DNA of 64,000 nt from Geoalkalibacter subterraneus (lineage in GTDB: Bacteria > Desulfobacterota > Desulfuromonadia > Desulfuromonadales > Geoalkalibacteraceae): positions 2,294,001 through 2,358,000 of the forward strand of contig NZ_CP010311.1 of assembly GCF_000827125.1 (NCBI RefSeq), in the 5' to 3' direction. A program made the translations under genes and the position numbers. Every line of letters begins with the position of its first letter. Positions within the stretch are counted from its first letter, which is position 1. Below are positions 53,169 to 62,678 of the stretch, one piece after another. The notes beneath the pieces were generated by a model. It did no database searches. It saw only the letters and a program-made list of their open reading frames with translations, and had not been told where the DNA came from.

Positions 53169-54707
53169 TCAGATCCGTATCCGGTTGCGCTCCATGGTCG
53201 AGGCCAGCTTGTTCAAGGCGTTGACATAGGCTTTGGCGCTGGCAACGATAATGTCCGGATGGGCCCCCTGGCCGAGGACTTCGCGCCCCCCCTCTTCGAG
53301 GCGCACGGTGCACTCACCCTGCGCATCGGTTCCGCCGGTAATACCGCCGACGTTGAATGCGAGCAGATTTGCCTTGCTGCCGGTGAGCTTCTTGATGGAT
53401 TTGAAGGCGGCATCGACCGGACCGGCCCCAATCATAGCGCCTTTTTTAACCTTGCCGTTGATTTCCAGTTCGATGGTTGCCGTGGGAGCGGCAAACGAAC
53501 CGGACGAAACATTCATCTGCATCAACTTATATTTCTCAGGCACCCGGATAATTTCATCGGCAATGATGGCGTCGAGGTCTTCGTCAAAGATCTCTTTTTT
53601 CTGGTCAGCCAGGGTCTTGAAACGCACGAAGGCTTTATCGAGATCCTCTTTTTTCAGATCATAGCCAAGTTCTTCCAACCGCTGCTTGAACGCATGACGT
53701 CCGGAGTGCTTGCCCAGAACAAGCTTGTTCTGATTAAGACCGATCGATTCAGGCGTCATGATCTCGTAGGTAGACTTTTCCATGATCACGCCATGCTGAT
53801 GAATGCCGGCCTCGTGGGAAAAGGCATTCGCCCCGACAACGGCCTTGTTGGGCTGCACCATGATGCCGGTGATAGTCGACAGCATGCGGCTGGTGGGATA
53901 GATGTGCTCGGTGGCCACGCGCGTGTCGTAGGGCAGTACGTCATTGCGGGTCCGAAGGGTCATGACCAATTCTTCGAGGGAGCAGTTGCCGGCACGCTCA
54001 CCGATACCGTTGATGGTGCATTCCACCTGGCCTGCGCCAGCCTGCACGGCCGCCAGCGAGTTGGCCACCGCAAGACCGAGATCATTGTGGCAGTGTACCG
54101 AGATCGTCGCCTTGTCGATATTGGGCACATTGTTGCGCAGATAGGCAATGATCTCAAAAAATTCCGAGGGGACGGTATAGCCGACCGTATCGGGGATATT
54201 GACGATAGTCGCACCGGCGTCAATGACCGCCTCAACCACCCGTTCCAGGAATGGAAGCCGGGTGCGTACCGCATCCTCAGCAGAAAATTCGATATTGTCG
54301 GTATATCTCTTGGCTCTCTCGATGGCTTTGACCGCAGTGGCCAAGACCTGATCCTCATCCATCTGCAACTTGTACTTCATATGGATATCGGAAGTCGCGA
54401 TGAAGGTGTGGATACGGCCGCGCTCCTTGGCGTACTTCAACGCTTCCCAGGCACGGTCGATGTCTTTGTCGTTGGCACGGCAGAGACCTGCGATCTGCGG
54501 ACCCTTGATCGTCTGCGCGATTTTTTTGACAGCTTCAAAATCACCATCGGAAGCAATAGGGAAGCCCGCTTCGATGACGTCGACATTCAAACGCTCGAGC
54601 TGGTGGGCAATCCTGAGCTTCTCTTCAATATTCATGCTGGCGCCCGGCGATTGTTCTCCGTCACGCAAGGTTGTATCGAAAATTTTGATCATTTTATTTT
54701 CACTCAT
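53169..54707 (-). CDS. leuA: 2-isopropylmalate synthase
   Basis: A 512-aa enzyme that condenses acetyl-CoA with 2-oxoisovalerate, the first committed step to leucine. [23 protein letters not shown] is the HMGL-like TIM-barrel start, [22 protein letters not shown] carries metal histidines, and HEAGIHQHG follows. A C-terminal LeuA allosteric domain (about 385-505) is the leucine feedback site. The ATG at 54707 follows a GGAGAT-type site. Expression should be controlled by the T-box leader at 55066-55312. Confidence 0.97.
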   Translation of the reverse strand: MSENKMIKIFDTTLRDGEQSPGASMNIEEKLRIAHQLERLNVDVIEAGFPIASDGDFEAVKKIAQTIKGPQIAGLCRANDKDIDRAWEALKYAKERGRIHTFIATSDIHMKYKLQMDEDQVLATAVKAIERAKRYTDNIEFSAEDAVRTRLPFLERVVEAVIDAGATIVNIPDTVGYTVPSEFFEIIAYLRNNVPNIDKATISVHCHNDLGLAVANSLAAVQAGAGQVECTINGIGERAGNCSLEELVMTLRTRNDVLPYDTRVATEHIYPTSRMLSTITGIMVQPNKAVVGANAFSHEAGIHQHGVIMEKSTYEIMTPESIGLNQNKLVLGKHSGRHAFKQRLEELGYDLKKEDLDKAFVRFKTLADQKKEIFDEDLDAIIADEIIRVPEKYKLMQMNVSSGSFAAPTATIELEINGKVKKGAMIGAGPVDAAFKSIKKLTGSKANLLAFNVGGITGGTDAQGECTVRLEEGGREVLGQGAHPDIIVASAKAYVNALNKLASTMERNRIRI

Positions 54708-54870
54708 GCCTATCTCCTTTGTTCAGCCAGCCTTCCGCCATGAAAGGGGCGTCTTCGTTTCATCGGTTATCAAACTCTTCATCGCCGTAAGATCTGATTC
54801 ATCCAGGTCACTCAGGTCCGATTCCAAAAGACCACCCCCTTCCCTTCCTGAGACGCTGTCCATACTGAGG

Positions 54871-54905
54871 TTTTTGCGAAAGCATTCATGATGCTTTCGC
54901 AAAAA
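54871..54905. repeat. Palindrome formed by a solo element end abutting copy B
   Basis: TTTTTGCGAAAGCAT (54871-54885) and ATGCTTTCGCAAAAA (54891-54905) are perfect complements around a 5-nt loop. The right arm is the end of element copy B; the left arm matches the same element end in opposite orientation, so it looks like the remnant of a second copy. Confidence 0.6.
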
Positions 54906-55043
54906 AGCATCAATGTCGATGGCTAAGCAAAAAGCGCCAAATGCAAGGCGCGCGATTGTCGAGCAATGAGGCGTACTTACGTACGTCGAAGCAGCGAGAG
55001 CAATTGCAGCAACGCAGCAGTTGGTGAGTTTTTGCGACGCCAT
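54891..55043 (-). repeat. MITE-like element, copy B (between T-box and leuA)
   Basis: A 153-bp element in inverted orientation to copy A, about 97% identical. Its terminal inverted repeats are ATGCTTTCGCAAAAA and ATGGCGTCGCAAAAA. It is flanked by an exact 8-bp direct repeat CATTCATG at 54883-54890 and 55044-55051, consistent with target-site duplication. It lies about 20 bp after the T-box terminator and about 180 nt before leuA, so every leuA message that escapes termination carries it. A minus-strand frame across it is not a gene. Confidence 0.88.
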
Positions 55044-55065
55044 CATTCATGGGCGCCAATCCAAT

Positions 55066-55312
55066 AAAAAAGCCCCCGCCCGGTCAGGGGCGAGAGCTTT
55101 ATGCTTCGCGGTACCACCCTGTTTCAGTTCGGTAAAAACCGAACCCTCATTGGCCCTTGACGCGGGCGCTCGGCACGGACTAGCCGCAGAGCGGGTTCAT
55201 CCGGGCAGCTCCGAGGCGAGTTCAACCACTTTCGTACCGGCTCACAGCAACCGCCGGCTCTCTGGAACGAAAGGAGGGCCTACTACTCCTCTTCATCGCT
55301 TTTAAAAACATG
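55066..55312 (-). promoter_or_regulatory. Leucine T-box riboswitch leader of leuA
   Basis: A tRNA-sensing leader read on the minus strand. The invariant T-box sequence AGGGTGGTACCGCG is at 55120-55107; its TGGT would pair with an ACCA 3' end, as for tRNA-Leu with discriminator A. Stem I with AGAGAGCCGG/CCGGTACGAAAG lies at about 55262-55228, and the specifier loop reads GAACTCGCC with codon CTC (Leu) at 55220-55218. The terminator AAGCTCTCGCCC/GGGCGGGGGCTT (55099-55070) is followed by six T. Uncharged tRNA-Leu should stabilise the antiterminator and turn leuA on. T-box leaders before leuA are known in this bacterial group. Confidence 0.93.
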
Positions 55313-55322
55313 ATTTTCTAGA

Positions 55323-55352
55323 AGTAAAACAGAGTTACAGCAACAATGTCAA
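55323..55352 (-). promoter_or_regulatory. Predicted sigma-70 promoter of the leuA T-box leader
   Basis: Minus-strand TTGACA (55352-55347) is a perfect -35; TTTACT (55328-55323) lies 18 nt on. The start point would fall near 55316, just before the T-box fold. Confidence 0.7.
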
Positions 55353-55439
55353 GCGGGCAGCCGGTCAAAAAACCTTTTCGAGAGATTTTTTCGATCGGAC
55401 TAGACAAGCATTGCGCAGCATGGAAAAAGAGCAGACGCA

Positions 55440-56084
55440 CTATTGGAAATAACCGACAATGGTTTCCCCTCCCACCGTCTTGTCGCCGACACGCAGTTTC
55501 ACGTCGGTGTTTTTGGGCAGGTAAAGATCGACCCGCGACCCGAACCGGATCAGGCCATAGCGGTCTCCCCGTTCAAGGGAATCCCCCACTTCAGGATAGG
55601 AGACGATGCGACGAGCCACCAGGCCGGCGATCTGCACGCAAAGCAGTTTCTGCCCGCCTTCGGCTTCAATCAGCAAACCTGACTGCTCATTTTCGATACT
55701 GGCCTTATCCAGAGAGGCGTTAAGGTATTTACCCTTACTGTAATAGCTGTCAAGCACCTTTCCAGCAACGGGAAAACGGTTGACATGAACATTGAACACG
55801 TTCATGAAAATGCTGACCTTAAGGGTCTCTTCCTTCAAAAAACGCTCTTCGCGTACCTCGCCGACAAAAACCACCTTGCCGTCGGCGGGCGCCACCAGCG
55901 CATTGGGTTCGTTCGGCACAAGCCTTTCGGGGTTGCGGAAAAAATAAACGCTGAACAGGGTCAAAAGAAAGAAGATAAACGTCAGAAAACCCCAGTCCAA
56001 CAGGCCGAAGACCAACGTAATAAAAGCAAAAAGGCCGATAAAGGGATAACCTTCCACGGCAATGGGCTGATTACGGTTACGCAT
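55440..56084 (-). CDS. psd: Phosphatidylserine decarboxylase (short, PSD-A type)
   Basis: A 214-aa pyruvoyl enzyme that makes phosphatidylethanolamine. Two membrane segments open the protein (YPFIGLFAFITLVFGLLDWGFLTFIFFLLTLF). FRNPERLVPNEPNALVAPADGKVVFVGEV is the core motif, and the self-cleavage site is GS in LIRFGSRVDLYLP. Length fits the short bacterial type. In many relatives pssA follows psd, but here the T-box and leuA follow directly. AGAGGATGCC precedes the ATG; a terminator after ilvC lies just upstream. Confidence 0.95.
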   Translation of the reverse strand: MRNRNQPIAVEGYPFIGLFAFITLVFGLLDWGFLTFIFFLLTLFSVYFFRNPERLVPNEPNALVAPADGKVVFVGEVREERFLKEETLKVSIFMNVFNVHVNRFPVAGKVLDSYYSKGKYLNASLDKASIENEQSGLLIEAEGGQKLLCVQIAGLVARRIVSYPEVGDSLERGDRYGLIRFGSRVDLYLPKNTDVKLRVGDKTVGGETIVGYFQ

Positions 56085-56110
56085 GGCATCCTCTTATCAT
56101 AAGCTCAGAT

Positions 56111-56139
56111 AAAAAAACGGGGACCGCTGGGCCCCCGTT
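56111..56139 (-). terminator. Terminator after ilvC
   Basis: Minus-strand AACGGGGGCC (56139-56130) pairs with GGTCCCCGTT (56125-56116) around a 4-nt loop and is followed by TTTTT. It lies 14 nt after the ilvC stop and 27 nt before psd, so psd depends on read-through or a nearby promoter. Confidence 0.85.
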
Positions 56140-56152
56140 CGGTTCACAATGA

Positions 56153-57223
<1,071 letters not shown>

Positions 57224-57276
57224 TTATAGCATAGCTTTTCATCAGGCACCAGAGCTTTCGCCCCGCAAACCTTCGG

Positions 57277-57297
57277 TCAAGCAATGCCAATGCTTGA
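57277..57297 (-). other. Small hairpin between ilvN and ilvC
   Basis: TCAAGCA (57277-57283) pairs with TGCTTGA (57291-57297). No T-tract follows on the minus strand. It could be an mRNA processing or stability element, or chance. Confidence 0.3.
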
Positions 57298-57306
57298 TAA
57301 AAGTCG

Positions 57307-57801
57307 TTAACTGCTCTTCCACCCTTTGGGGCCACGCCCGATGACCACAGGCCCAGATCGTACGATCTCTTTGATCCCCAGCGGCCGCAGCAATTCAACG
57401 ATGGCATTGATCTTCCCGGGTGCCCCGGTGACTTCAACCGTATAGGATTTAGGCGTGACATCAACCACCTTGGCGCGGAAGATATCGACGATACGCAGAA
57501 CTTCCGCACGGCTCTCCTCTTCAGCGCAGACTTTCACCAGGGCCATTTCACGTTCAACGAAGTCGTGGCCGGTAAAATCAATCACCTTGATGGTATCGAT
57601 CAGCTTGTTGAGCTGCTTGGTGATCTGCTCCAGGATCTGGTCGTCGCCGGAAGTCACAATCGTCATGCGGGAAATGGATGGATCAAGGGTCGGAGCCACC
57701 GACAGGCTCTCGATGTTAAAGCCACGCCCGGAAAAAAGTCCGGCCACGCGCGACAACACGCCGAACTCGTTTTCCACCAGAACAGAAATCGTGTGTTTCA
57801 T
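57307..57801 (-). CDS. ilvN: Acetolactate synthase, small regulatory subunit
   Basis: A 164-aa regulatory subunit. The ACT domain ISVLVENEFGVLSRVAGLFSGRGFNIESLSVAPT occupies about residues 5-75 and binds valine; a second ACT-like region (about 80-160) includes GAPGKINAIVELLRPLGIKEIVRSG. It follows ilvB by 45 nt and precedes ilvC by 137 nt. Confidence 0.96.
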   Translation of the reverse strand: MKHTISVLVENEFGVLSRVAGLFSGRGFNIESLSVAPTLDPSISRMTIVTSGDDQILEQITKQLNKLIDTIKVIDFTGHDFVEREMALVKVCAEEESRAEVLRIVDIFRAKVVDVTPKSYTVEVTGAPGKINAIVELLRPLGIKEIVRSGPVVIGRGPKGWKSS

Positions 57802-57846
57802 AACAATTCCTTTGCTTGATCAGAATAAAATCCGAACAGCCGACGA

Positions 57847-59544
57847 TCAGCTGGCCAGAACCATTTCATTGAGTCCCGATGCCGGCGGCACCATGGGCAG
57901 CACATTCTCTTCACGGGAGATTCTGAACTCCATAATAACCGGGCCGGGAGTTTCAAGCCCTTTTTTGATCATGGCTTCCACTTCGTCAGGTTTCTCGGCG
58001 CGCAGTCCCGTTGCACCATAGGCTTCTGCCAGCTTGACAAAATCGATGGGCAGCTCCATGCAGGTCTGGCTGTAGCGGCGATCAAAGAACATCTCCTGCC
58101 ACTGACGCACCATTCCGAGGAAATTATTATTGAGAATGACGATCTTGACCGGCAGGCGATACTGAACAAGCGTCGCCAGTTCCTGGGAATTCATCTGAAA
58201 GGAGCCATCACCGGAGATATCGATGACCTGCCGGTCGCGAAAGGCGACCTGGGCTCCCAGGGCGGCAGGCAAACCATACCCCATCGTGCCGAGACCGCCC
58301 GAGGTCAGGAAGGTGCGGGGTTGGATAAAATCGAAAAACTGCGCCGTCCACATCTGATGCTGCCCCACCTCGGTGGTGATAATGGCGTCATCCCGGGTCA
58401 GCTCGCGAATCTTCTCGATCACAAACTGCGGCTTGATGACGGAGGTGGAGGGTGTGTATTTCATGGGGTGGGCTTTTTTCCACTCGGCAATTTCCGAACG
58501 CCAGCCATGGGTGCGCTCTACAAGCGCATCGACTTTGTCACCCTGCTCCTTCATCTTGTCGGCCAATTTCTGCAGGACATCATTGAGATGCCCGACAATA
58601 GGCAGATCTACCCGGACGTTTTTCTTGATGGACGTCGGATCGATATCGATATGGATGATCTTGGCATTGGGCGCAAAGGTTGCGATCTTGCCTGTTACAC
58701 GGTCGTCGAAGCGGGCCCCGGCGGCGATAAGGAGATCACAGTTCGTCACGGCCATATTGGAATAATAGGTGCCGTGCATCCCGAGCATGCCGAGACAGAG
58801 GGGATGGCGACTGGGAAAAATCGATTTCGCCATCAGAGTCGTCGTCACCGGCAGCTGAGCCAGTTCGGCCAGTTCTCGCAGTCCCTGCGCCGCGTCGGAA
58901 AGAACCGCGCCTCCCCCCACGTAGATGAGAGGCTTGCGGGCTTCGAGGATCATGCGGGCGGCTTTTTCAATCTGACGAGCATTGCCACCAACCGTCGGCT
59001 TGTATCCTGCCAGTTCGACCTTGTCAGGATAGGAAAAAACCGTGCTATCAAGCTGAACATCTTTGGGAAAATCAATCAGGACCGGTCCCGGCCGGCCGCT
59101 GCGGGCAATATGAAAGGCTTTTTTGACAATGGTCGTCAACTCGTTGATGTTGCGCACCAGAAAGTTGTGCTTGGTGATGGGTCGGGTGATACCCACCATA
59201 TCGGCTTCCTGGAAAGCGTCGTTTCCAATCAATGCAGTCGGAACCTGCCCTGTGATGACAACCAGAGGGATGGAATCCATGTAAGCCGTGGCGATGCCCG
59301 TTACTGTATTGGTCGCCCCGGGTCCGCTGGTCGCGATAGCGACGCCCACCTTGCCGGTGGCCCGTGCATAACCGTCCGCAGCATGAACGGCAGCCTGTTC
59401 ATGGCGGGTCAGAATATGATTGATTGGGTAATCCATCAGGTCGTCGTAAATATTGATGACGGTGCCTCCGGGGTAGCCGAAAACGGTATCGACCTCCTCG
59501 CGAAGCAGACATTCCAATAAAATTTTCGATCCGGTCAATTTCAC
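57847..59544 (-). CDS. ilvB: Acetolactate synthase, large catalytic subunit
   Basis: A 565-aa ThDP/FAD enzyme that makes acetolactate and acetohydroxybutyrate. [16 protein letters not shown] with the catalytic glutamate in [18 protein letters not shown] opens the protein, and the ThDP motif is [30 protein letters not shown]. Length is standard. It starts a three-gene ilvBNC transcript; a 20-bp palindrome lies about 110-130 nt upstream. Confidence 0.97.
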   Translation of the reverse strand: MKLTGSKILLECLLREEVDTVFGYPGGTVINIYDDLMDYPINHILTRHEQAAVHAADGYARATGKVGVAIATSGPGATNTVTGIATAYMDSIPLVVITGQVPTALIGNDAFQEADMVGITRPITKHNFLVRNINELTTIVKKAFHIARSGRPGPVLIDFPKDVQLDSTVFSYPDKVELAGYKPTVGGNARQIEKAARMILEARKPLIYVGGGAVLSDAAQGLRELAELAQLPVTTTLMAKSIFPSRHPLCLGMLGMHGTYYSNMAVTNCDLLIAAGARFDDRVTGKIATFAPNAKIIHIDIDPTSIKKNVRVDLPIVGHLNDVLQKLADKMKEQGDKVDALVERTHGWRSEIAEWKKAHPMKYTPSTSVIKPQFVIEKIRELTRDDAIITTEVGQHQMWTAQFFDFIQPRTFLTSGGLGTMGYGLPAALGAQVAFRDRQVIDISGDGSFQMNSQELATLVQYRLPVKIVILNNNFLGMVRQWQEMFFDRRYSQTCMELPIDFVKLAEAYGATGLRAEKPDEVEAMIKKGLETPGPVIMEFRISREENVLPMVPPASGLNEMVLAS

Positions 59545-59654
59545 CGCACATCTCCTCCGTTGTCTTAATCCTGGATATAATCATGGAATGCCGGAATCGA
59601 TCAGGCCCTCCATGGCTTCCTGTGCGGACTTCCCCAATCCGCAATCATCAAAAC

Positions 59655-59674
59655 TTTGAAATCAGAATTTCAAA
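59655..59674. promoter_or_regulatory. 20-bp palindrome upstream of ilvB, possible operator
   Basis: TTTGAAAT (59655-59662) and ATTTCAAA (59667-59674) are perfect complements around CAGA. On the minus strand the TTGAAA part could double as a -35 box. It lies in the ilvD-ilvB gap. No matching second site was seen; regulator unknown. Confidence 0.35.
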
Positions 59675-59750
59675 AAACAATTTATTCAGGCTTTCCCGTG
59701 CCGAAGATCCGTGACAAAGGCCTCCACAACATATTGAAGCGACATGTCGA

Positions 59751-61421
59751 CTATTCGGCCTTGGTGACCGCGCCTGTGTAGGCAGAGGTGACAACCGAGG
59801 CATAACGCGCCAACCAGCCTGTCTTGATTTTCGGTTCGGGTTTGGTCCAGTTCCTGCGACGCTCGGCAAGGGTCTCGTCATCGACATCAAGCTCAAGGCG
59901 CCTGTTGGGGATATCGAGCTTGATTCGATCCCCTTCCTGCACAAGCGCAATTGGGCCCCCCTGGGCGGCTTCGGGAGAGATGTGGCCGATACAGGGGCCG
60001 CGCGTTCCACCGGAAAAACGCCCATCGGTAATCAATGCCACACTGTCTCCAAGCCCCAACCCCATCAGCGTCGCAGTGGGAGCAAGCATTTCACGCATGC
60101 CGGGACCGCCCTTGGGTCCCTCGTAGCGAATCACCACCACATCACCGGCCTTGACATCTCCACCCATCAAAGCTTTCATGGCCTCTTCTTCGGAATCAAA
60201 ACAGCGGGCGCGTCCCTCAAAATTCATCATCTTTTCCGAGACTCCGGACTGTTTGACAATCGCGCCTTTGGGTGCCAGATTTCCAAACAGGACGGCGATG
60301 CCTCCCTCCGGACGGACCGGGCGATCCACCGGCTGAATGATCTCCTCGTCGACCTCTGAAATACTGTCGATGATCTGCCGAATGGTCAAGCCGCTCAGGG
60401 TGGGATTATCAGCGATCCGATCACGCAGTTGATAAAGAACCCCGGAGACGCCGCCGGCCGCATCAAGATCTTCCATGAAATATTTGCCGCCCGGATTCAT
60501 GGAGGCGAGCTGCGGTGTCTGGCGACCCAGTTCGTCAAATACTTCCAGCGGCAGGTCGACGCCGGCTTCTCGGGCCACGGCAAGCAGATGAAGAACAGTG
60601 TTGCTCGACCCACCCAAAGCGAGGTCGATGCGAATGGCATTTTCAAACGCGGCCCTTGTCATAATCTGGCGCGGTGTGATGTTGTCACGCACCAACTGCA
60701 CCACACGTTGCCCCGAAGCAAAAGCAAGGCGCCTTTTATCGGCAGATACCGCCGGGGTCGTCGCGCATCGCATCAGACTCATGCCCATGGTTTCAGTCAG
60801 AATCGCCATGGTGTTCGCGGTAAAAAGTCCCTGGCACGATCCGGCCCCGGGGCAGGCCTTGTCCTCGCAGACCTGCAGCTGTTGTTCATCGATCACTCCG
60901 GCCTTGTACTGGGCCATCGCTTCAAAGGTGTCACTGACAAAGGAGTAGCGACGCCCTTCTGCGCCACGCCCGGTCATCATGGGGCCGGCCGTCACAACGA
61001 TACACGGTATATCGAGTCGTGCCGCGGCCATGAGCATGCCGGGAGTGATCTTGTCGCAGTTGGTCAGCAGCACGAGACCGTCAAGGCGGTGTGCTTCGGC
61101 GACGGATTCTATCATGTCGGCAATCAGTTCGCGGGTCGGCAGAGAATAGTGCATCCCCCGGTGGCCCATGGCGATCCCGTCACACACCCCCGGGATGCCG
61201 AAGATAAAGGAAAAGCCGCCGCCGGTATGAACACCTTTTTCAATGAAGCGCTCCAGATCGCGCATGCCGATGTGTCCGGGGATCAGATCGGTGAATGAAC
61301 TGGCGATGCCGATGAAGGGCTTGTCCATCTGCTCGCCCGGTACCCCGGTTCCTTTGAGCAAGGCCCGATGAGGAGTGCGTTCAAATCCCTGGGTGATGAC
61401 GTCGCTGCGTTTGGGTGCCAT
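59751..61421 (-). CDS. ilvD: Dihydroxy-acid dehydratase
   Basis: A 556-aa Fe-S dehydratase for valine, isoleucine and leucine precursors. [19 protein letters not shown] carries one cluster cysteine, and [25 protein letters not shown] carries others. Later [19 protein letters not shown] is typical, with the third cluster or metal-binding site. It is first in the ilv run, 206 nt before ilvB, with no terminator seen in between. Confidence 0.96.
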   Translation of the reverse strand: MAPKRSDVITQGFERTPHRALLKGTGVPGEQMDKPFIGIASSFTDLIPGHIGMRDLERFIEKGVHTGGGFSFIFGIPGVCDGIAMGHRGMHYSLPTRELIADMIESVAEAHRLDGLVLLTNCDKITPGMLMAAARLDIPCIVVTAGPMMTGRGAEGRRYSFVSDTFEAMAQYKAGVIDEQQLQVCEDKACPGAGSCQGLFTANTMAILTETMGMSLMRCATTPAVSADKRRLAFASGQRVVQLVRDNITPRQIMTRAAFENAIRIDLALGGSSNTVLHLLAVAREAGVDLPLEVFDELGRQTPQLASMNPGGKYFMEDLDAAGGVSGVLYQLRDRIADNPTLSGLTIRQIIDSISEVDEEIIQPVDRPVRPEGGIAVLFGNLAPKGAIVKQSGVSEKMMNFEGRARCFDSEEEAMKALMGGDVKAGDVVVIRYEGPKGGPGMREMLAPTATLMGLGLGDSVALITDGRFSGGTRGPCIGHISPEAAQGGPIALVQEGDRIKLDIPNRRLELDVDDETLAERRRNWTKPEPKIKTGWLARYASVVTSAYTGAVTKAE

Positions 61422-61583
61422 ATTCGGTGTATTCCTTATCTTTATATTGACGATTCAACACAACCCGCCCCTTTGCATCCCCGGCTGCGCTGTTGGCGCA
61501 TTTTAGGAAAACAAATTGCGGCATATTGAACAGTTATATCATTTTAAATAATTTTGGGAGATCGCTTCTTCACAGAATGACAA

Positions 61584-61606
61584 CAGGGGTCTGCAAGAGA
61601 CCCCTG
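61584..61606 (-). terminator. Possible terminator after the DUF465 gene
   Basis: CAGGGGTCT (61584-61592) pairs perfectly with AGACCCCTG (61598-61606) around a 5-nt loop, 34 nt after the stop. On the minus strand it is followed by TTGTCATTC, a weak T-tract. Confidence 0.45.
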
Positions 61607-61639
61607 CCGCGAACTGAATGAAGTTGACTTTTAAGGTGT

Positions 61640-61879
61640 TCAGGCGTGCTGAGCAGGCTGGCAGGTCCGATCCCGCAGAATTCGCCTCATTTCGTCCTTG
61701 CCCGCCAGCTTGATCTTCTGTATTTTCTTTCGCTCGAATTCTTCCTCGGGGGATAAAAACTTTTTCCGCTCGAATTCGTCAAGTTCCCTCTCCAGCAGCT
61801 GGTGTTCCTCAAAAAGCATCCGGAATCTGGCGTTTTCACTCACCAGCTGCTCAACTAACTCCATGTCCATTTCCTCCAT
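61640..61879 (-). CDS. DUF465 (YdcH-like) small protein
   Basis: A 79-aa protein. MDMELVEQLVSENARFRMLFEEHQLLERELDEFERKKFLSPEEEFERKKIQKIKLAGKDEMRRIL matches the DUF465 helical hairpin: two long antiparallel helices joined at FLSPEEE and the family KL..KD element. Function is unknown. The ATG at 61879 has GGGAGG 5 nt upstream; an in-frame GTG at 61885 lies on that site. The C-terminal RDRTCQPAQHA tail extends beyond the domain. Confidence 0.85.
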   Translation of the reverse strand: MEEMDMELVEQLVSENARFRMLFEEHQLLERELDEFERKKFLSPEEEFERKKIQKIKLAGKDEMRRILRDRTCQPAQHA

Positions 61880-61961
61880 GGGCACCTCCCGAGAAAAGGT
61901 TAGAGGGTTTAAAAGAGCTTACGGAAACATGATTTTAAAATATCCAAACCGTCACGGGTTG

Positions 61962-62675
61962 TCAACCTTGCAAAGCCCCCTCGCTGCGTCGTTTTTGCCA
62001 CGCAATTTCAGCTTCTGACGCTCGCAGGTAAACAGGCTTCACCAGCCGGGCGCTGCCAGCTTCAGACGCTTGCGCATCAGCGGCCGCCAGTAGGGCCACC
62101 ATGGAAGCACGCGGCCAGTTCAAAGGCCCTTCCACAAAACGAGCCTGGGTACCAAGCACAGACTCAATCAGCTCGCGGTACACCATGGCGCCCTCCCCGA
62201 CAAACAGGGTCGGTTCGCTGATCTGCTCAACAACCGTCGCAGGAGAAGCGACCCGCTCAGGGCAGCAGGCAGAAGCGCGTCCCTGTCGCACATGATATAA
62301 CCCGGCGTAGACCTCTTTTTTGCGCGCATCGAGCATGGCACAAATCTGGCCTTCACAGCCCGCCGCATTCATGGCCAGCGCCTGCAGCGAAGAGATGCCG
62401 ACCAGAGGCTTGGTCAAGGCAAGGGACAGACCTTTGGCCGCTGCCATCCCGACCCGCACTCCAGTAAAAGATCCGGGACCGCGTGTAACGGCAAAAAGAT
62501 CAATCTCCTCAAGGGTAACGTCCGCATCAATCAGGGCTCGGTCGATAACAGCCGTTATACGTTCGGCATGACGTGCCCCCGTGTTGAAGTAGTTTTCGCT
62601 CAGCAGCTTCGTTCCGCGGCAGACTGCTGCGCTGCCCGCGGAGGTGGCCGTATCGATGGCGAGGATCGTCTTCAT
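61962..62675 (-). CDS. tsaB: tRNA threonylcarbamoyladenosine biosynthesis protein TsaB
   Basis: A 237-aa ASKHA-fold partner of TsaD, needed for t6A37 in tRNA. ILAIDTATSAGSAAVCRGTKLLSE starts the first subdomain and FAVTRGPGSFTGVRVGMAAAKGLSLA is the diagnostic TsaB segment. ICAMLDARKKEVYAGLYH follows. It lacks TsaD metal histidines, as expected for TsaB. It begins 3 nt after rseP. Confidence 0.95.
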   Translation of the reverse strand: MKTILAIDTATSAGSAAVCRGTKLLSENYFNTGARHAERITAVIDRALIDADVTLEEIDLFAVTRGPGSFTGVRVGMAAAKGLSLALTKPLVGISSLQALAMNAAGCEGQICAMLDARKKEVYAGLYHVRQGRASACCPERVASPATVVEQISEPTLFVGEGAMVYRELIESVLGTQARFVEGPLNWPRASMVALLAAADAQASEAGSARLVKPVYLRASEAEIAWQKRRSEGALQG

Positions 62676-62678
62676 AAC

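Noticed and set aside
54723-55046. 107-codon minus-strand frame between leuA and the T-box
   Set aside because: Most of it is mobile element copy B read through; the same peptide appears from copy A, which is a repeat signature and not a gene.
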